Positions 29,020 to 42,500 are shown, counted from the stretch's first letter. The stretch: DNA of 64,000 nucleotides from Channa striata (GCA_033026295.1 CM065184.1:8125501-8189500), one strand, 5' to 3'. Notes: a model not told the origin generated them from the letters alone. Made by a program: numbers and translations.

Positions 29020-30107
29020 AATGAGGGTTCATTTACTATTGCAATCAAGTGAAGGTGGCATGTATTTGTGGGATTGAAATTTTAATCTTAAATGGGCCGT
29101 ACAAATGAAAGTTATGTCAAATAAACGCTAGCTTTGTTAAGAAAAAGACTTTTCCACCCATTTGTTCCACCCATGACTTGTTTCAATTGGTGTTAGATTA
29201 TTAAAAATCAAGCTAGATTTATCTAAAACCTTTCAGTCTTTGTTGCTGTGTTAACAACCTGTCAATGCAAAACCAAGTTTAGAAGGAAGAAATCAATAAA
29301 CCATTATGATTTTACTTTATTATTACCCCTCTAGTGTGGCATCCCCTCTGCGCCAGCTTCGTAAATAGAACAACATGAAATATAGATGCTTGAATAAATA
29401 CATTTATAACCTATGACTCAAAATATTTTGCCCATAAACACTCATTTATTTAACAGCGTTATGACTTTATACACGTGGGCAGATTTGTATTATTTAGCTG
29501 TAAATATAACTTGCTGCAGTGCCACAACAAAAAAACTTTTGTGGATCACTGAGTAACCACACGACCGGATGACGCACAACGATGACCACCAAGTAATGGC
29601 CTCCAGCCATCGTGGCTGCACTGATGCATTTAGGGGAAAGCAGGAGGATGGCCTTTGAACGAGGAATACTGATGCTGGTAAATCCTTCAGAATTTAAAAC
29701 GAGCGTGGTGAAGGTTTGACTTTCAGCTTTCAGTACAGCTGTGTGTTCTGCTGGGTTCTGCCTCTAAAACATGCTGTGGCGGCAGAATCAGGCGGTAAAA
29801 CTCAAATATGTGTTGTTTAGAGTTTTAGCCACATAGCTGCAATTATACTGTAGGAATCTGATTTTTTTCTTTTTCAGATTTAATTGTTTGTGTTGTATTA
29901 AAATGTTCTAAACGTACATATACGTCACTTTTCAGCCAACACTAAATTTGGGTTCTTTTAAACCAGTATGAATGTATAACACAAGTAAAATGTGTTTTTA
30001 ATAGGGACAGAAACTAAATGAGGCTCGCAGGAGGGTAAGTATCACGGGGCAGTTATTTTCTCCATTATCACTTCAGTGCCATTTGCTCTATTCATTACCT
30101 TAATATG

Positions 30108-30137
30108 ACACACACACACACACACAACACACACACA
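30108..30137 (+). repeat. (AC)n microsatellite, interrupted
   Basis: AC tract with one interruption (CAACAC). Confidence 0.95.
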
Positions 30138-30329
30138 AAGCAGCTGTGCATCACATGATGTCTTTTTATAGATGTATGTTTCAAAGAGAAAACATCAAAG
30201 GCTTGCAAATCTGATTCGCAGATAGAAATGCTTTATTAATGTTTCCTTTGGAAACAAAGACGTCTTTGAATGTACAAAATCAAAGACTAAAGAGATTACA
30301 GAAGTGAACACAGAATTTACATGCCCGCC

Positions 30330-30490
30330 AAAACTGAGAGTGGCCGACATGCTCCAGAAGATTGAAAACAAGTGGAAGTACAGTAGAGGCTAAACTGCAG
30401 TCTAGGAGGACTTTCAAAAATCTGTGGAGGCCTGAAATAGGAGGATGAGAGGATCTGGCAGGAAGAATGGGATAAACGCCCTGTCCTTAT
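30330..30490 (+). mobile_element. Possible old DNA-transposon fragment
   Basis: The stretch containing TTCAAAAATCTGTGGAGGCC and GAGGATCTGGCAGGAAGAAT resembles the 3' part of fish Tc1/mariner transposase genes, which encode similar words. The frame is broken and too short to confirm. It could equally be unique sequence. Confidence 0.2.
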
Positions 30491-32307
30491 AAGTTTTCCA
30501 GTGCTGAGTGATGGACAAAAATGTCAGTTTTCATTCAAAATGAACTCTGACATCAATTTATGGAATTTGCCACTTGAGACATATTAATGGTTCTAAGAAT
30601 ATAACTCGTACTGCACTGATATTACATTTAAGTAATGTTTATAATATTAACAATAAATGAAATGCTGCTTCCCTTTATGCCTCGTTGCTTCAGCTGCTTT
30701 CTGTGCATTTATACCAAACCAAAGACGACATAAAGCCCAACGGTTTGGTGGTGACAGTTACTGGCAATGAACCCTTGGAACTAGGCATCTCTGTCACCAG
30801 ATGAAGGAACCCTGATTATGAATTACTATGCTCGGGTGACATCTTGAATTGGTTGATTTTCTACAGGTTTGCAATGACAGATGGACCCTGTCAGCTAAAG
30901 AAGCTTCAATTCGGAGTGTATTAGGGCACAATCATTATTAAGTGGCGATAGTCTATTCACTTTTGTGTGCCATTCATTCATTGGTTGACAGCATTCAAAT
31001 GAACAAATATAGATTTACATGATGAATTTGTGCCTTAGGCTCTGTGAATGATGGAATATAGAATATTATGTCTATAGATGTAAGAATGACAAAATACCAC
31101 TGATTGTAATTATGATATAATTTACCACCAAGCTGAAAATCACTGACCTCGTCCGGCTGAACATTTTACCGTCGGAGATTTGCCCTTTAGCACTCGTAAC
31201 TGCCCCTCGCACTGATGTCACCGTGTTTTAAATGCCCCCCGAGGGCACTTTCACATCATCGCAGCAAGGTGAAAACATTAGCAAGTCAGCGAAAAGAAAG
31301 ATCTCAAGCTACCAGGAATTAAAATGTAAGACCTGTCTGTGATTCCCATTCGAAAGCTTGACATCGCACTGTGTGTGTGTACAGTTTGTAATTAAGTGAT
31401 CCCACTTGACATGTGAGTGATGTGCTTTCTCGGAGCATCATCTGCATATTTGCTTTCATTTTTCAATTATACTGTAGCCTGTTTTGTTTTGGAGCCTATG
31501 TGCAAAATGTGAAATTACCAACCAGCGATGACAGAGAATACAAAATCACGAGCCCAACTGTAAGCGTCTACCCGAGGCTGTCCCGAAAAAGTGCAGGTTT
31601 GGGAGGTCTGGACTAGCTGTAATGGTACAGTATTGATTCAGTAATCCAAAGCCATCTCCCAAGTGCTTCTGATTTATCTGTCACATTTCATTATGACTCC
31701 TGTGCTGTGAAGCTCTTCCTCTTTAATACAATACTGCAGAGAGCGTCTAACCATCTGATGTGTCTGCTGTATTGGCTGAATGGATATGACTCCCTGCAGC
31801 AGACTTTCACTAATTTGGAGGAGTGTGATTTGCTCATTTTACTGTGTTTAGAGAGCTCACACTGACACAGCCATTGAGACTTCAAGTGGATTGTGAGAAA
31901 ATGAACAATTAATGATTATTTAAGGATAGAGCATGTTTATTATGCTGCTTAACTACACTCTCTGCAATATTCTGTAGACTGGCAGAAATTGTAGTTCTTT
32001 GTTTGGTCGTGTGCACTTATGACAACAGAATGGCAGTAGTTACTGAATTGATGCTATCTCGCAAAAAGACAATATCCAGGCTGTTAGAAAATCACATTTG
32101 TGAGTCCAACTGTCGACACTGTGATCGACTGTAAATCATATGTTCTGCCAATATTAACCCATCTACACTGGTTGCTATAGTGATGTCTTACTAATGTGTA
32201 GGTATGTTAATAGTCGGTCCAGCATCAGACCGGCAGGCTGCAGGCGGACTGAATCAAAATAAACTGTGTCTTCATGCCATCCAGTCACGGTGCAGAGCTC
32301 GGCCGCC

Positions 32308-32308
<1 letters not shown>

Positions 32309-32338
<30 letters not shown>
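32309..32338 (+). repeat. (CAG)10 trinucleotide repeat
   Basis: Ten perfect CAG units directly after a GC-rich GGCCGCCG. In the adgrb3 transcript direction this reads (CTG)10. Surrounding frames show no coding signal, so it is treated as intronic. Confidence 0.95.
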
Positions 32339-32339
<1 letters not shown>

Positions 32340-32940
32340 GAACGGACGAGTTCAAGATGTGCAGCAATTCTGGCTGGCTGGCTAAACTGTGAATGTGACA
32401 TCATTGGGTATCGATTGCCAGTGGTTTAAAGGAAACTTGAGTCTAATAAGCACAACGTGACGCACACAGCACAGAAATTCCTCTGATTTCAGCGGTGAAT
32501 GTTTTTAAATTAGATTCTTATTTGTAAATTAAATTGTCAGATATTAAGAGTCCTAATGTATAAGCCTTATTTAATTCTTCGCCGGCACTTCTTATTCTTA
32601 TTTAACTGTGATGAACTATCAAAAGTACTACTGCCAGAGTCATTACTCTAAATGTGCCATTAAGGACAGAGAGCTGTAGAAGCTTACAATCTGGCACTAG
32701 AGTATTGCAGAGTGATAATTTCTAAATCTATGTTATGTTACGTAACACTGTGCCTTACAGTGAGAGGAGCTGAATAACCACAGCGCTCCGTGGAAACTTA
32801 CCAGCAGCACAAGCGAATGTCAGCTGGCTTTGTTAGCAGCTGCCATCACTAAAATGTACCGTGGCATCGTGCATCTGACGAACATTACTGCTGCCATTTG
32901 AAGGACTCTTTCAAAATTCGGATGATACAATTTGTAATGG

Positions 32941-32954
32941 AAAAAAAAAAAAAA
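32941..32954 (+). repeat. (A)14 homopolymer
   Basis: Run of 14 A in intronic sequence. Confidence 0.95.
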
Positions 32955-35699
32955 CACAGTTCGGCACTTGATTGGAACAAAGCACATCGAGTACAATTGT
33001 GGCACTTGTGATTGTGTTTTTTAGTCCTGTAAAATCAAAAATGATAATGATTAAAGAAATACACATATCAGGCCAGGTAGACAGACAAATGAGATGCTGG
33101 AAAGGGACTTTGATTTTCACATTACTGTGATATGCTCGTGGATTGAAGCAGAACAAATCACTGAAAAATAAGATCAGTCGATCTTTATTTTTTATTCAAA
33201 ATTATCATTACAATGATTCCATTTTACTGGGTTTATTGATAATACCAATGCTGTTATGTGTGATGTCTTTTGTTGCACGTTGGATTACTTTAGGTTTTCT
33301 TGTTGTTGTTCAGCCTGAATCAGGTCCAATTTTAGGGTAAAGTTTAACGTCTAAATTGGAGGATCTGTAATCAAAGTGAAAATATGTGAATTATTGAGTT
33401 CCATTCACTTTAAGCTCTTGCCCTTGACGAGAAAACTGCTTTCCAGAGTAAACGCTTCAAATAGCAGTTGTCTGTGCTTAAGGTAGAATGGAATCTATAT
33501 TAAATTTGTGAATCTACTACCATACGTTCTTGATAAATCATGTGCTGGAAAATACATTTTGGACTTCTTACTGTATTGAAAATGTAAACGTCCCTCAGGA
33601 ATGTGCACACTGCATGATGGTGTTTGCAAGGATGATGTAAGTGCTTACGCTGCCCTAGATCGTAGCACGGTGATCCACGGAACTTTAACGACAGCAGCCA
33701 TTACAGCGACCGTACATGGGGGCACTTGCCATATACCTACAGAGGGGCTGCCAATGAGGACAGCTACATAAGCCCTGGAGGAAAAAAAATTGGGATTTTG
33801 CCTCCACTTTACCGCACAGACAGTGTCTTTGAGTGACAGACTCATTTGCCAGGTTTTGTGGGCGGATGTTTATGCAAATGCCTCTCCTCTGTGGGCTGGA
33901 ATAGCCATCCAGTGACAGGCCAAAACTAACTGGGCTGAAATGCAGGAACATGCAACTGAGAGGCTGAAAGCAGCGCTTCATTTATCATGAACATCTCTGG
34001 CAGTGCACAACAAGGGCTTGATAAAAAATTTAGCACGTTGAAGCAGCCCACACAAAAGTTCGAATTTAATTTTGTTTTAGCTTATTTAAAGAAATGACGA
34101 GAAATCTTCAAGACATATGACAGTGTTTATCCTCACTAGGAGCATCAAAGACTCACCCTCGCCTCAGAACTGTGGGGCAAAGCTGGAACAGACTCATGAG
34201 AATGTTCATGTTTTCTTAGAAGTATGAATCGTGCAGTTGCTGAGGCCCACTCTAAAGGACGTCGCATTCTAAATGAATTTGTCATATCAGAATCACAATT
34301 GCTGTTGTCCAATTTTACAGTGAGCTGAATTGCTCCATTCCGCTGTGAAGAAAAGATGCCAAACCATCATTTCACACTCAGTTCTAGCTGGATAAAATGG
34401 AAACAAGTTCACAGTGTTCCCTCCTTTTCTCCAGAGTGAGGCTGCAGGAATATTTTATTTTTTTATGGCAGGGAATCAGAAAGGATTGTTAGCATTGAAT
34501 TATGCACATAATGGCCATAAACAAATCTAATTTGGATAATAAGAAGATGAGACAGTCTCCTTCAGAGACTTGTTATATTTGCATTCATATGGAAACCTTT
34601 TGAAGGAAAGAGTACAGTGGTGGCCATTCCTTTGATTTGTAAGGTCCACTTATCTTTATCTCATTAATTGTAAAATAAAGACTGGATGCAAGAGATGCAA
34701 TTACACACGGACATGTTTCACGATGAGCCTGCATCGCTAGAGTGGCGATTTAACAGAACTGTAGCAAAACTGTATGGAGCCTTTGACAAAGAGCCACATC
34801 AGCTTCAGCGATGCATGCACGATCGCAAACATAATGCAGCAGTAGTGTGCTGGATGACGAGATGCAAAATGAATTCTCTGCAATGGAAAATCAAACATGT
34901 TTAACTTAAAGTGCTTAAGCTAAAACCCTCATATTGCAAATTATTCTTTGCAATTTTTTTTGCAGTGACATAATGTCTGAGTTCATGTGTTTAAAGCCTC
35001 TTTTTCCCGTCTAAGTTATGCTCTTCAAAGTTCACCAGATATTCTTAATAATCTGCACTGGTTGCATTGACAAATGTTGCTGCCTTTTTTTGTCGTCCGA
35101 GCTCCAGTGGAGACTACGATCTACTGACTTCTTACTCACGTTTACAGAGTAAATCAAGAACACAGTTCACACTGAAATGTGTCTGACTTTGAATATTCGG
35201 TGTGTATGATGAACCAGAGCACACAGATGAAAATCTAATAATAGCCGACATCCCAGTTTCTCATGGTGACCGTTATACGCACCCTGACATAATCCAAAAC
35301 ATTAGTTTCTACAAAGCTGTGGGAAAATCATATATGTTTCTCCTCTCGTCAGCTGTTGTTACAGGTTAAATTTTTTTACTTTAACAACCTCAACCAGTAA
35401 ATTATTGTAACTCCACATTGATCACTCCAAGCTCTGCTCCTTTCACTTTCACCCAATCACTTGTTTCTTTCAATACAAAGTAGCTAAAAACAATCATAAA
35501 CCATTTTGGCAGGAGCAAATCCACATTGTCTGGATGACAACTGAAGAAATGCTGGAGTGAATAACACTCACACACACACACAAGACTGTGTTTTTTTATG
35601 TTACTGTAAGAAGTGACTGTTAGTCAAATGTTTATCTATTAAATGAGACCACAGTATTTCCTAAACTTCAAATAAAAGTTCTGTGACTGAGTGTTAATA

Positions 35700-35835
35700 A
35701 AAAATTGCAGCCTTTGTGTGTGGAGTTTGCATGTTCCTCCCATGTACTCTGCTTTTCTCCTATAGTCTAAAAACATGCATGTTAATGCTAAATTAATTGG
35801 TGACTCTAAATTGCCCATATGTGTGTGTGAATGGT

Positions 35836-35871
<36 letters not shown>

Positions 35872-35950
35872 TGTGGCCCTGAGACACACTGGAGACCTGT
35901 CAAGGGTAACCGGTGGGATAAGCTCCAGCCCCACCATATTTAACAGGAAC
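35700..35950 (-). repeat. L2/Maui-type tail fragment, opposite orientation, with internal (GT)n
   Basis: The plus strand reads as the reverse complement of the same family: GGAGTTTGCATGTTCCTCCC, AAAACATGCATGTTAATGCT, ATTGGTGACTCTAAATTGCC, GAATGGTTGTCTGTGTGTG, then GGGATAAGCTCCAGCCCC. An expanded (GT)15 tract has grown inside it. It is old and non-coding. Confidence 0.8.
35841..35870 (+). repeat. (GT)15 microsatellite
   Basis: Perfect GT tract that expanded within the L2/Maui-type fragment at 35.7-35.95 kb, where the family consensus has a short GT-rich stretch. Confidence 0.95.
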
Positions 35951-36111
35951 TGAGACAAATGGGTTTGTCATGAGGTTTATCATTTGATGTGATGTCTTCG
36001 TACTATTTTTAGTAAAGAACAGACCACATACCTACATACTAAATTAAGCAGTCAGCTTCCTCGTAACTGACTGCATGTCTTCATAGTTAACTATTTCTTT
36101 TCAAACAATGT

Positions 36112-36126
36112 AAAAAAAAAAAAAAA
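36112..36126 (+). repeat. (A)15 homopolymer
   Basis: Run of 15 A about 160 bases right of the L2/Maui-type fragment; not evidently connected to it. Confidence 0.9.
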
Positions 36127-39100
36127 TTAACAGCCTCGGTGGAACATTTTAAAAAATGTGAGGTGGTTTCGATTTGTTGCTTTGTGTTGCATTTGTTTAA
36201 TGCACAAAGCTGAAAGACGTGAGTGAAACCTTGAATTCTAAATGGGCAAATCTGTGGTATTTCAAGCAGATTGTATGAGTAGTTGTGGGAACGTGGATAT
36301 AGTGGCACACAAATCTACCACCGTTTGGAATTCACAACAAGACACCTGCGTACAAGCCAGATAAGCATGTTAATAAATCAGACATGCACGTTTCCTTGTG
36401 GTTATGCAGGATTTTTCTGGTGAAGCACTTGAATGTTGAGGATATGAGGTTTGTCTGCCTCACATCAGAAAATTGGATACGACATTACATAATCCATTAG
36501 TCTGATTGCAGTTCTCACTGTGGTGATGGTAGTTTTCAACAGTTATTGACAATTTTTTATCACAGATGCTTTTACTGTGGGCAGCAAAGTTAAAAAGGTG
36601 GACTTACCACCTCCACGACACCACAAAATTGATGGAGATGGGCACTGAGGTGATGCTCTAATTTGTAAAATGTAGGTTTGAGATTTTTCTGGGCAATTTC
36701 CAGGTACTTTTTGCTGATATGTTATTGTCAGTAGTGGACTGTAACTACTACAAGTCCATTTACAAAAGTTTAAAAGAGGGTGAAATGAGTATTAGTATGC
36801 ATGTTTTAGATGTCTTTCACACTGCATTTTAGGGATATTTTCTGTTTAATTTAATAACACAGTAAATTTGTATATAGTATGCAATAATAGTTTGTTTGCT
36901 TTTAAAATTTTAAAAAGTTAAGTTTTTAGTCATAAAACAAAATAAAAGTAATAAATAATGTCCACATTCTTTACATCTTAGTCTTTTCTCCCAGACTTCC
37001 TGCGTTTCATTGCATCGTGTCTGCAGTTCAGCTGTAACAACACAAGGCTTTAATTTACTTGGAGGCAGTTAGCAGTTAGCAGGCTGGGTACTGGAGAGTT
37101 ATCACTCTGACTTCCAATTGCCACGCTGCTGAAACAGAGCCTCAAGACTGAGATCACAAATCCATGTCAAATGAACAACAGGATTCACAGCTGATCTACA
37201 TCCACCCCACTGGCAGGTTATCATCGTTAACGTCACAGCCAAGCCTGGTTAGAAAACCGCTGAGGTCTCGTGTTTTACGATGATTAACTGAAACTTTTTA
37301 GCAATTATTATTATAAGAATTAAAACCCACAATTTTTTTTTTTTTAGGGGGGGGAGCAGGTTGAAAGTAAGCTGGCAAGAATTACAATCACATCACAGCT
37401 GTCATCAGGATTTCATTCTCATGTTGCTTGAATGGTGCACAGACATATGCAAATGCTGATTTTTGTAACAGTCCTAGGAAATAGTCACAACTAACTGAAT
37501 ACTGGCCTAAAATTGCCCATGTTGGATGTCATATCTTCTTTTAAAAGGGCTAAATTAAGGGCATTCCATCCACATCATCAAAAAGTGCTATTTGATGATA
37601 TTATACGTGACTGCGATGGTGAAAGGCTTATCGTTTTTAATTCTCTAATTTACAGTTGAACAAAATCTGGTCTTATGTGGGCAACCCTAGTTTATTGTGT
37701 TGTAAATTTGTAATGGTTGGAAAACAGAGACCTTTGTGGTTCCAAAGAGACCATTTGCATCCATGTGTGACAGTGTTAGTAGTTAAAACATAACTTTAAA
37801 CATGACAACCATTTTTTTGTGGTTTTATATCACTGTGTAAAAAGACTGAGGAATCACCTCAGAGCCTCATGAATTTTTATATTCAGAAACAGTGACCTGG
37901 GCCATTTGAAGAATATACAGTTTATATATGTATATTTTTAGCCACACACAGAAAAGAACTGCTCACTCACCTCCAGCCTCCATTATCTTTTTGAATAATC
38001 ACAGTCTTGTAGATGCTTAAGTCAAATTCTGTGTAATATTTTTACTATTTTTAACAGTTTTCTATGTATGTTTCACAAAACTTACTTGAACTTACCTAAA
38101 ACTGTGTAATTGATTGCAGCATAAAACATATTTGTTCCACACTCTGCACCATCCTTTTCTGAATAGGCAAAATTTAATATGCTGCTCAGCAGTTCCTGTA
38201 CGAAGAAGATGGCCGGCGCTTTCACACTGATTCTTCAGGGTCTTACAGTCTATCACGCTTTTTTGTTGACCTTGTCATCCCCTAACAACTTTCTTTAGCA
38301 TTTCCATCTCAACACAGCTGCCTCGGGAGGTTGAATACAGAAGAATGAACACAGAGGACACAGCCAGAACCAGCTAAAAATCCAAGGGCTGAACGTGGTA
38401 ACAATATTTACAGTGGGTTAGAACTCCTAAAATGGGGAATAACTTTGCCTGGTAATTTGGGGGGGACGATGGAACATGGGATATTTTAGATATTTGCTGT
38501 GGCTAAAGACAAATAATACATGATTAAACAAACAGATTCTACACTGTTGAGCTAAGCTCTCTCCTTCACTGAATTGGAACTAAAATGGCCTCCAAGTGTA
38601 CTGAACAATGGGGGTGAGCATAATGCAGTGTGACTACTGAGTGACTTGACTGAGATCCAAAGCGAATAAAAGGCCTCACTATGTGAGGCAGCACGGCTGA
38701 GCTGCTGCAGTGCTCAGGACTTTGGCAGGTGACAGTGCATTAGAACGCTTCACACACATTTCATTTGCCAATAAAATCCTATTGCCATTTTGTACATGGC
38801 ACACGGTCTGCGTCGTCAGATACTGTAATGATCACGTAAGCATCTGCCGGTGCTCAAAAAAGCAGCTGCATATTTCGGAGATGATGTGAAAACCTTTGCA
38901 AAAGAAGTTTCAAATTCAAATCACCCATATTACAGCCAGAAAATCTAAATAAGGAAGTGATATGTTTTATACATACTGCATGTGAGAGTCTAATCAGTGT
39001 TCAGAAGTGTGAACAATTTTCTCTCAAGTGGAAAACGGAGGATCAGGACTCAAATCTGTGATGTCATCGTTGTTACTAACCTTATTCTTGTGTTAACAAT

Positions 39101-39861
39101 GTGGGCTCATAAAATATTTATTTGAATATTTTGCATACTTATGAGCTTCAGCCCTTTTGTAGTCTTATTGGATTTGAAGCGAATTAGAAACCCTTGTCTC
39201 CACAAAGCATCATACTGTCACTGTCATTTTCGTCATCTTTCCCCACTATTACTTATAAGTCACTGACAACTCAAAAATAGAAAGTTGGGATAGAGTGAGT
39301 CAATTATATGAACTAAAAAAGTCTGACTGAGTCACAAATAAAATAAAAGTCTGTTTTAAAACACGGAACAGGCCATTATCATAATTCTCAACAGACAGTT
39401 TTCATACAATGCAGAGGAAGCACAGCAGCAACACCTCGGAGAACATGGAACAAACGAAATTCCCTAAACAATCCGACTCCTTGACCCTGATCCTTGAAAA
39501 CTGGCAGGTTCCAACCAAATGAGACAAAGACTCGGGCAGGTTTCCTCAGCCGAGGGCAGACTAGTAGACTGGGCAAAAAACAAGACAATGCCTCATGATG
39601 TTTGTTTCCTGGAGCCAAGTACAATTTGTGGATGATTTGAACTGTGCACAATGTGAGTTTGAGGATTTGGGGCCTTGCATACACGTAGGTACCAGCATCT
39701 GCACAAACTGGACAAGGAAAGGGCAAATCTGGCTAAAAACCGGCCTGCTTGCACTTGATATCTGGCTCCCGAATGCCTTCTTTCACACTCGAGGTTCATC
39801 TATTGGAAAATACATGCACCAGGGATATTTGTGTAGTAGTGTAGAGAATATGTAAAAGTCA

Positions 39862-40105
39862 CACGAGCTGGAGCCTATCCCAGCATTCATTGGATTGAAA
39901 ACAAGAAAACACCCATGACACATCACCAGGACAGAGAGCTAACGCAGTCAGTCACTCATTCACCTATGGGCAGCTCAGAGTCATCAGCCTACTTGACTTG
40001 CATGTGTGGGATGTGGGAGGAAATCCACACAAACACACGACACGTAAAAAAAGATCACGAAATTAAATCCGTCTAACTGTGCCACTGCGCCACTGCGCTG
40101 CCTCC
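39862..40105 (+). repeat. L2/Maui-type tail fragment, diverged
   Basis: Recognised by the ordered words GAGCTGGAGCCTATCCCAGC, CACCAGGACAGAGAGCTAAC, TCACCTATGGGCAGCTCAGA, GTGGGAGGAAATCCACACAA and a terminal GCCACTGCGCCACTGCGC. Several indels relative to the other copies suggest an old insertion. It lies in the same orientation as the 16.3 kb copy and inverted to the 35.7 kb copy. Confidence 0.8.
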
Positions 40106-41297
40106 TTTTACAACTTTTATTCATGAAATGGGAGAATGTGATAAAAATAAAACTGCATAAATGAGTCATCCGCGTAGTACATCTGGTTGAGGATTTCATT
40201 GTGTCACAGTGGTTTTCAAAATGCCACAGTATCAAGGAATGTGGTCTGTCCTTTGTCTGCATAATCACCTTAAACAGTTAAGAGCCTTAACCTTTAAAAT
40301 GTTGTCATCCTGTGTCTCTGCGAAACACCGGCGGGGCATTTCGGTGGCATGGCTGGAGCGTGCAACCTCCAGTCTTGCTTTTCTTTGATGTGCTCTGAAG
40401 CCATCCTCTACCAGGAACTGACGAGATCAAAGACAAGCGTTTTTATCAAATGGAGCCCTTGTCGACTGTTTGTAATGCTTTATTCTTCATCAGGAACACC
40501 CACTCTGTCACCATGATGCCACGGGAGACACAGTGCTCTTTTAAACCCAGTGGTGATCTCCCCGTTATCCAGATGAAAACGGATTTATTCAAACCTCCCA
40601 TCAACTGACCCTATAAATAGAAGCTTGTAGAAAATCTTCTGTGAGAAAAAAAAATAAGCTTTGCTCTTAAGCTGTTATTAACTTGCTGATAGAAAAAAAA
40701 AATGTCAAATGTTATTTTGGAGCAGAGAATTTTCTGTGAAAATCTGCACAATGCTTCCCAGTGATACTTGTGCTGTGAACAGACGATTCATGAAATGATA
40801 AAATTATTTGACAAAAATACACAGCTGAGTCATACGCTCTGATGTTACTGCACATGCTACTTGACTGCAAGATGAATTATATTGGCAATCTGCACCAGAC
40901 ACTGTTTGCATTATTGCTTAAGGGCTCTAGCCGAAAGGGCGGTCGAACCATTCTCATAAGGAGTTTGTCATTCAACTGGGTTTGTCGCTTGTTATATCGT
41001 TGGAATTTAGGGCAAGAAGAACTCTTACAAAAGCATTAAAAAGACTTTAGGCTCAGTGGTGTTCAGATCTAGAAAAATCCGGTGTTAGTGTGCGGCATGT
41101 AGCAGCACAAAGCAAAAGTCAACCAAACAGCTGAATTGCTGCAATCGATGTTCACCTGTTCTTCTTGATTACAAAACTGCCACCTGTTCTCCAGGGTGCT
41201 TTTATAGCAACTGTTATTTTGGTAACTGCCACGAGGGAGATAGTTCCAATACAATCTTGCTATCATTAGCCCACCCCCCTACCCCACCCCACCGCAT

Positions 41298-41318
41298 AAA
41301 AAAAAAAAAAAAAAAAAA
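41298..41318 (+). repeat. (A)21 homopolymer
   Basis: A run of 21 A preceded by a C-rich stretch (41270-41294). No SINE body was recognised upstream. Confidence 0.95.
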
Positions 41319-42490
41319 GAATAAATCTAAAGGTTGACTCATTATTTTTGCTTCAGTGTGCTGTGATGAATGCCCCTCCTTTTATGTCTCACGGTAAACG
41401 CGCCTCACCTTTAAAGAATGTAGCATATTCCTCTGGGTTTCTTTCCTCTGCTATCAGTTAAAATGCAAGCAGCTATGTGTCAAGAAGGCCTCCCTTAGCA
41501 ATTCAAAGAGCGGCACAATGTGTTAAGTACAAAAAGTCCCCTCGCTACCTGCTGACACTAATGAACAAAATCATTATGACCTTATCAGGAGCGTTTACTA
41601 TTTAATGTTCATTCAGCTGTCTACCTGTGAATGTGTGGGGGTGTGCAGTGTAGGTGCTTTATGTATGTATTTATGCATATGTGTGAATACAAGCTGCAAG
41701 CAGGGCTACCCATAATGCCAGCTTCTTTTGTGAGCTTTTGACTGTATGCTAATTGTTAATCGGTTCCAACACGGTGTGAAAAACACGTTGCATTGCTCTA
41801 TGGCAACACTGGACGAGCATCCCTGTATATAAGAACAGCTTTAAAAAGACAACAAGACACTCTTTTATTCACTCATCCTAATCTAAAAGTATTGGAATTA
41901 TTAATTTCTACATTTCCTTCTAATCACCTAAATTGAGCTGTCAGTTTTAAATGTTGCAATGTGATCCAATATGCGGCCGCCGCATCCATGATTCCAAATG
42001 CTTCACGTGACACATAGATGTCAGAAAAACCAACGGATGCGTCCACATCGACCACTGTTGGTCTTTGCATGGATGACATTGACATAAATGTATAAACACA
42101 TAAAATATATCTTTGGATTTGCAGCCATTTTAACTCTGTGCTGATGTGCACAAAAACAGCCATTTTAAATTCATAGCAACGAACATTGTGAATTCAATCC
42201 AACCAATGAAAAGACCCCCCCTTTGGGTGGTTTGGTTTGTGCTGGTGTGGTCGTTGCTACACCCAACTCCTCTGGTTCGTTCTCGAAGTTGACGTATTTC
42301 CGAGTCAGCGGCAGTCTATACATCTATGTGTGCTCTTTGTTTCATGGGCCATCATACTTCAAACATGCAATAAGGGCAGAGAAGGGAGTGACTGACGTGC
42401 ACATTAGACTCACGTGACACTGTCTTATCTAGGCATACACAAGTCCATTAAGTCTACATCTATTTCAGCACAAGGGAGGAAGGTGACAGG

Positions 42491-42500
42491 ATACTCACCT
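42491..42500 (-). other. adgrb3: Splice donor of adgrb3 first coding exon
   Basis: On the minus strand the exon ends at 42499 and the intron starts GTGAGTAT, close to the consensus GTRAGT. Exon phase is 1 (251 codons plus one base). The position agrees with where similarity to vertebrate ADGRB3 ends (KRPPKE). Confidence 0.9.

Larger units (their letters stand above)
1..42498 (-). other. adgrb3: Large adgrb3 intron, running off the left edge
   Basis: Everything downstream of the donor at 42498 to the window edge is treated as one intron. In the minus-strand open frames I looked for the next expected product, the short linker and then WSxWSxC-type thrombospondin repeats, and found none. Very large early introns are usual for ADGRB3. 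The region is mostly AT-rich unique sequence with scattered simple repeats and a few old transposon fragments, listed separately. The open frames in it are short, lack recognisable homology and often follow low-complexity sequence. A small exon below about 40 codons could have been missed. Confidence 0.8.

Noticed and set aside
1..42424. Next adgrb3 exons (linker and TSP1 repeats) inside the window
   Set aside because: No minus-strand frame with WSxWSxC-type motifs or the expected linker was found; a very small exon cannot be excluded.
42425..42498. The last 24 codons of the 275-codon open frame as normal adgrb3 coding sequence
   Set aside because: Similarity to ADGRB3 ends at KRPPKE exactly where a consensus GTGAGTAT donor lies; the extension is intron read-through.
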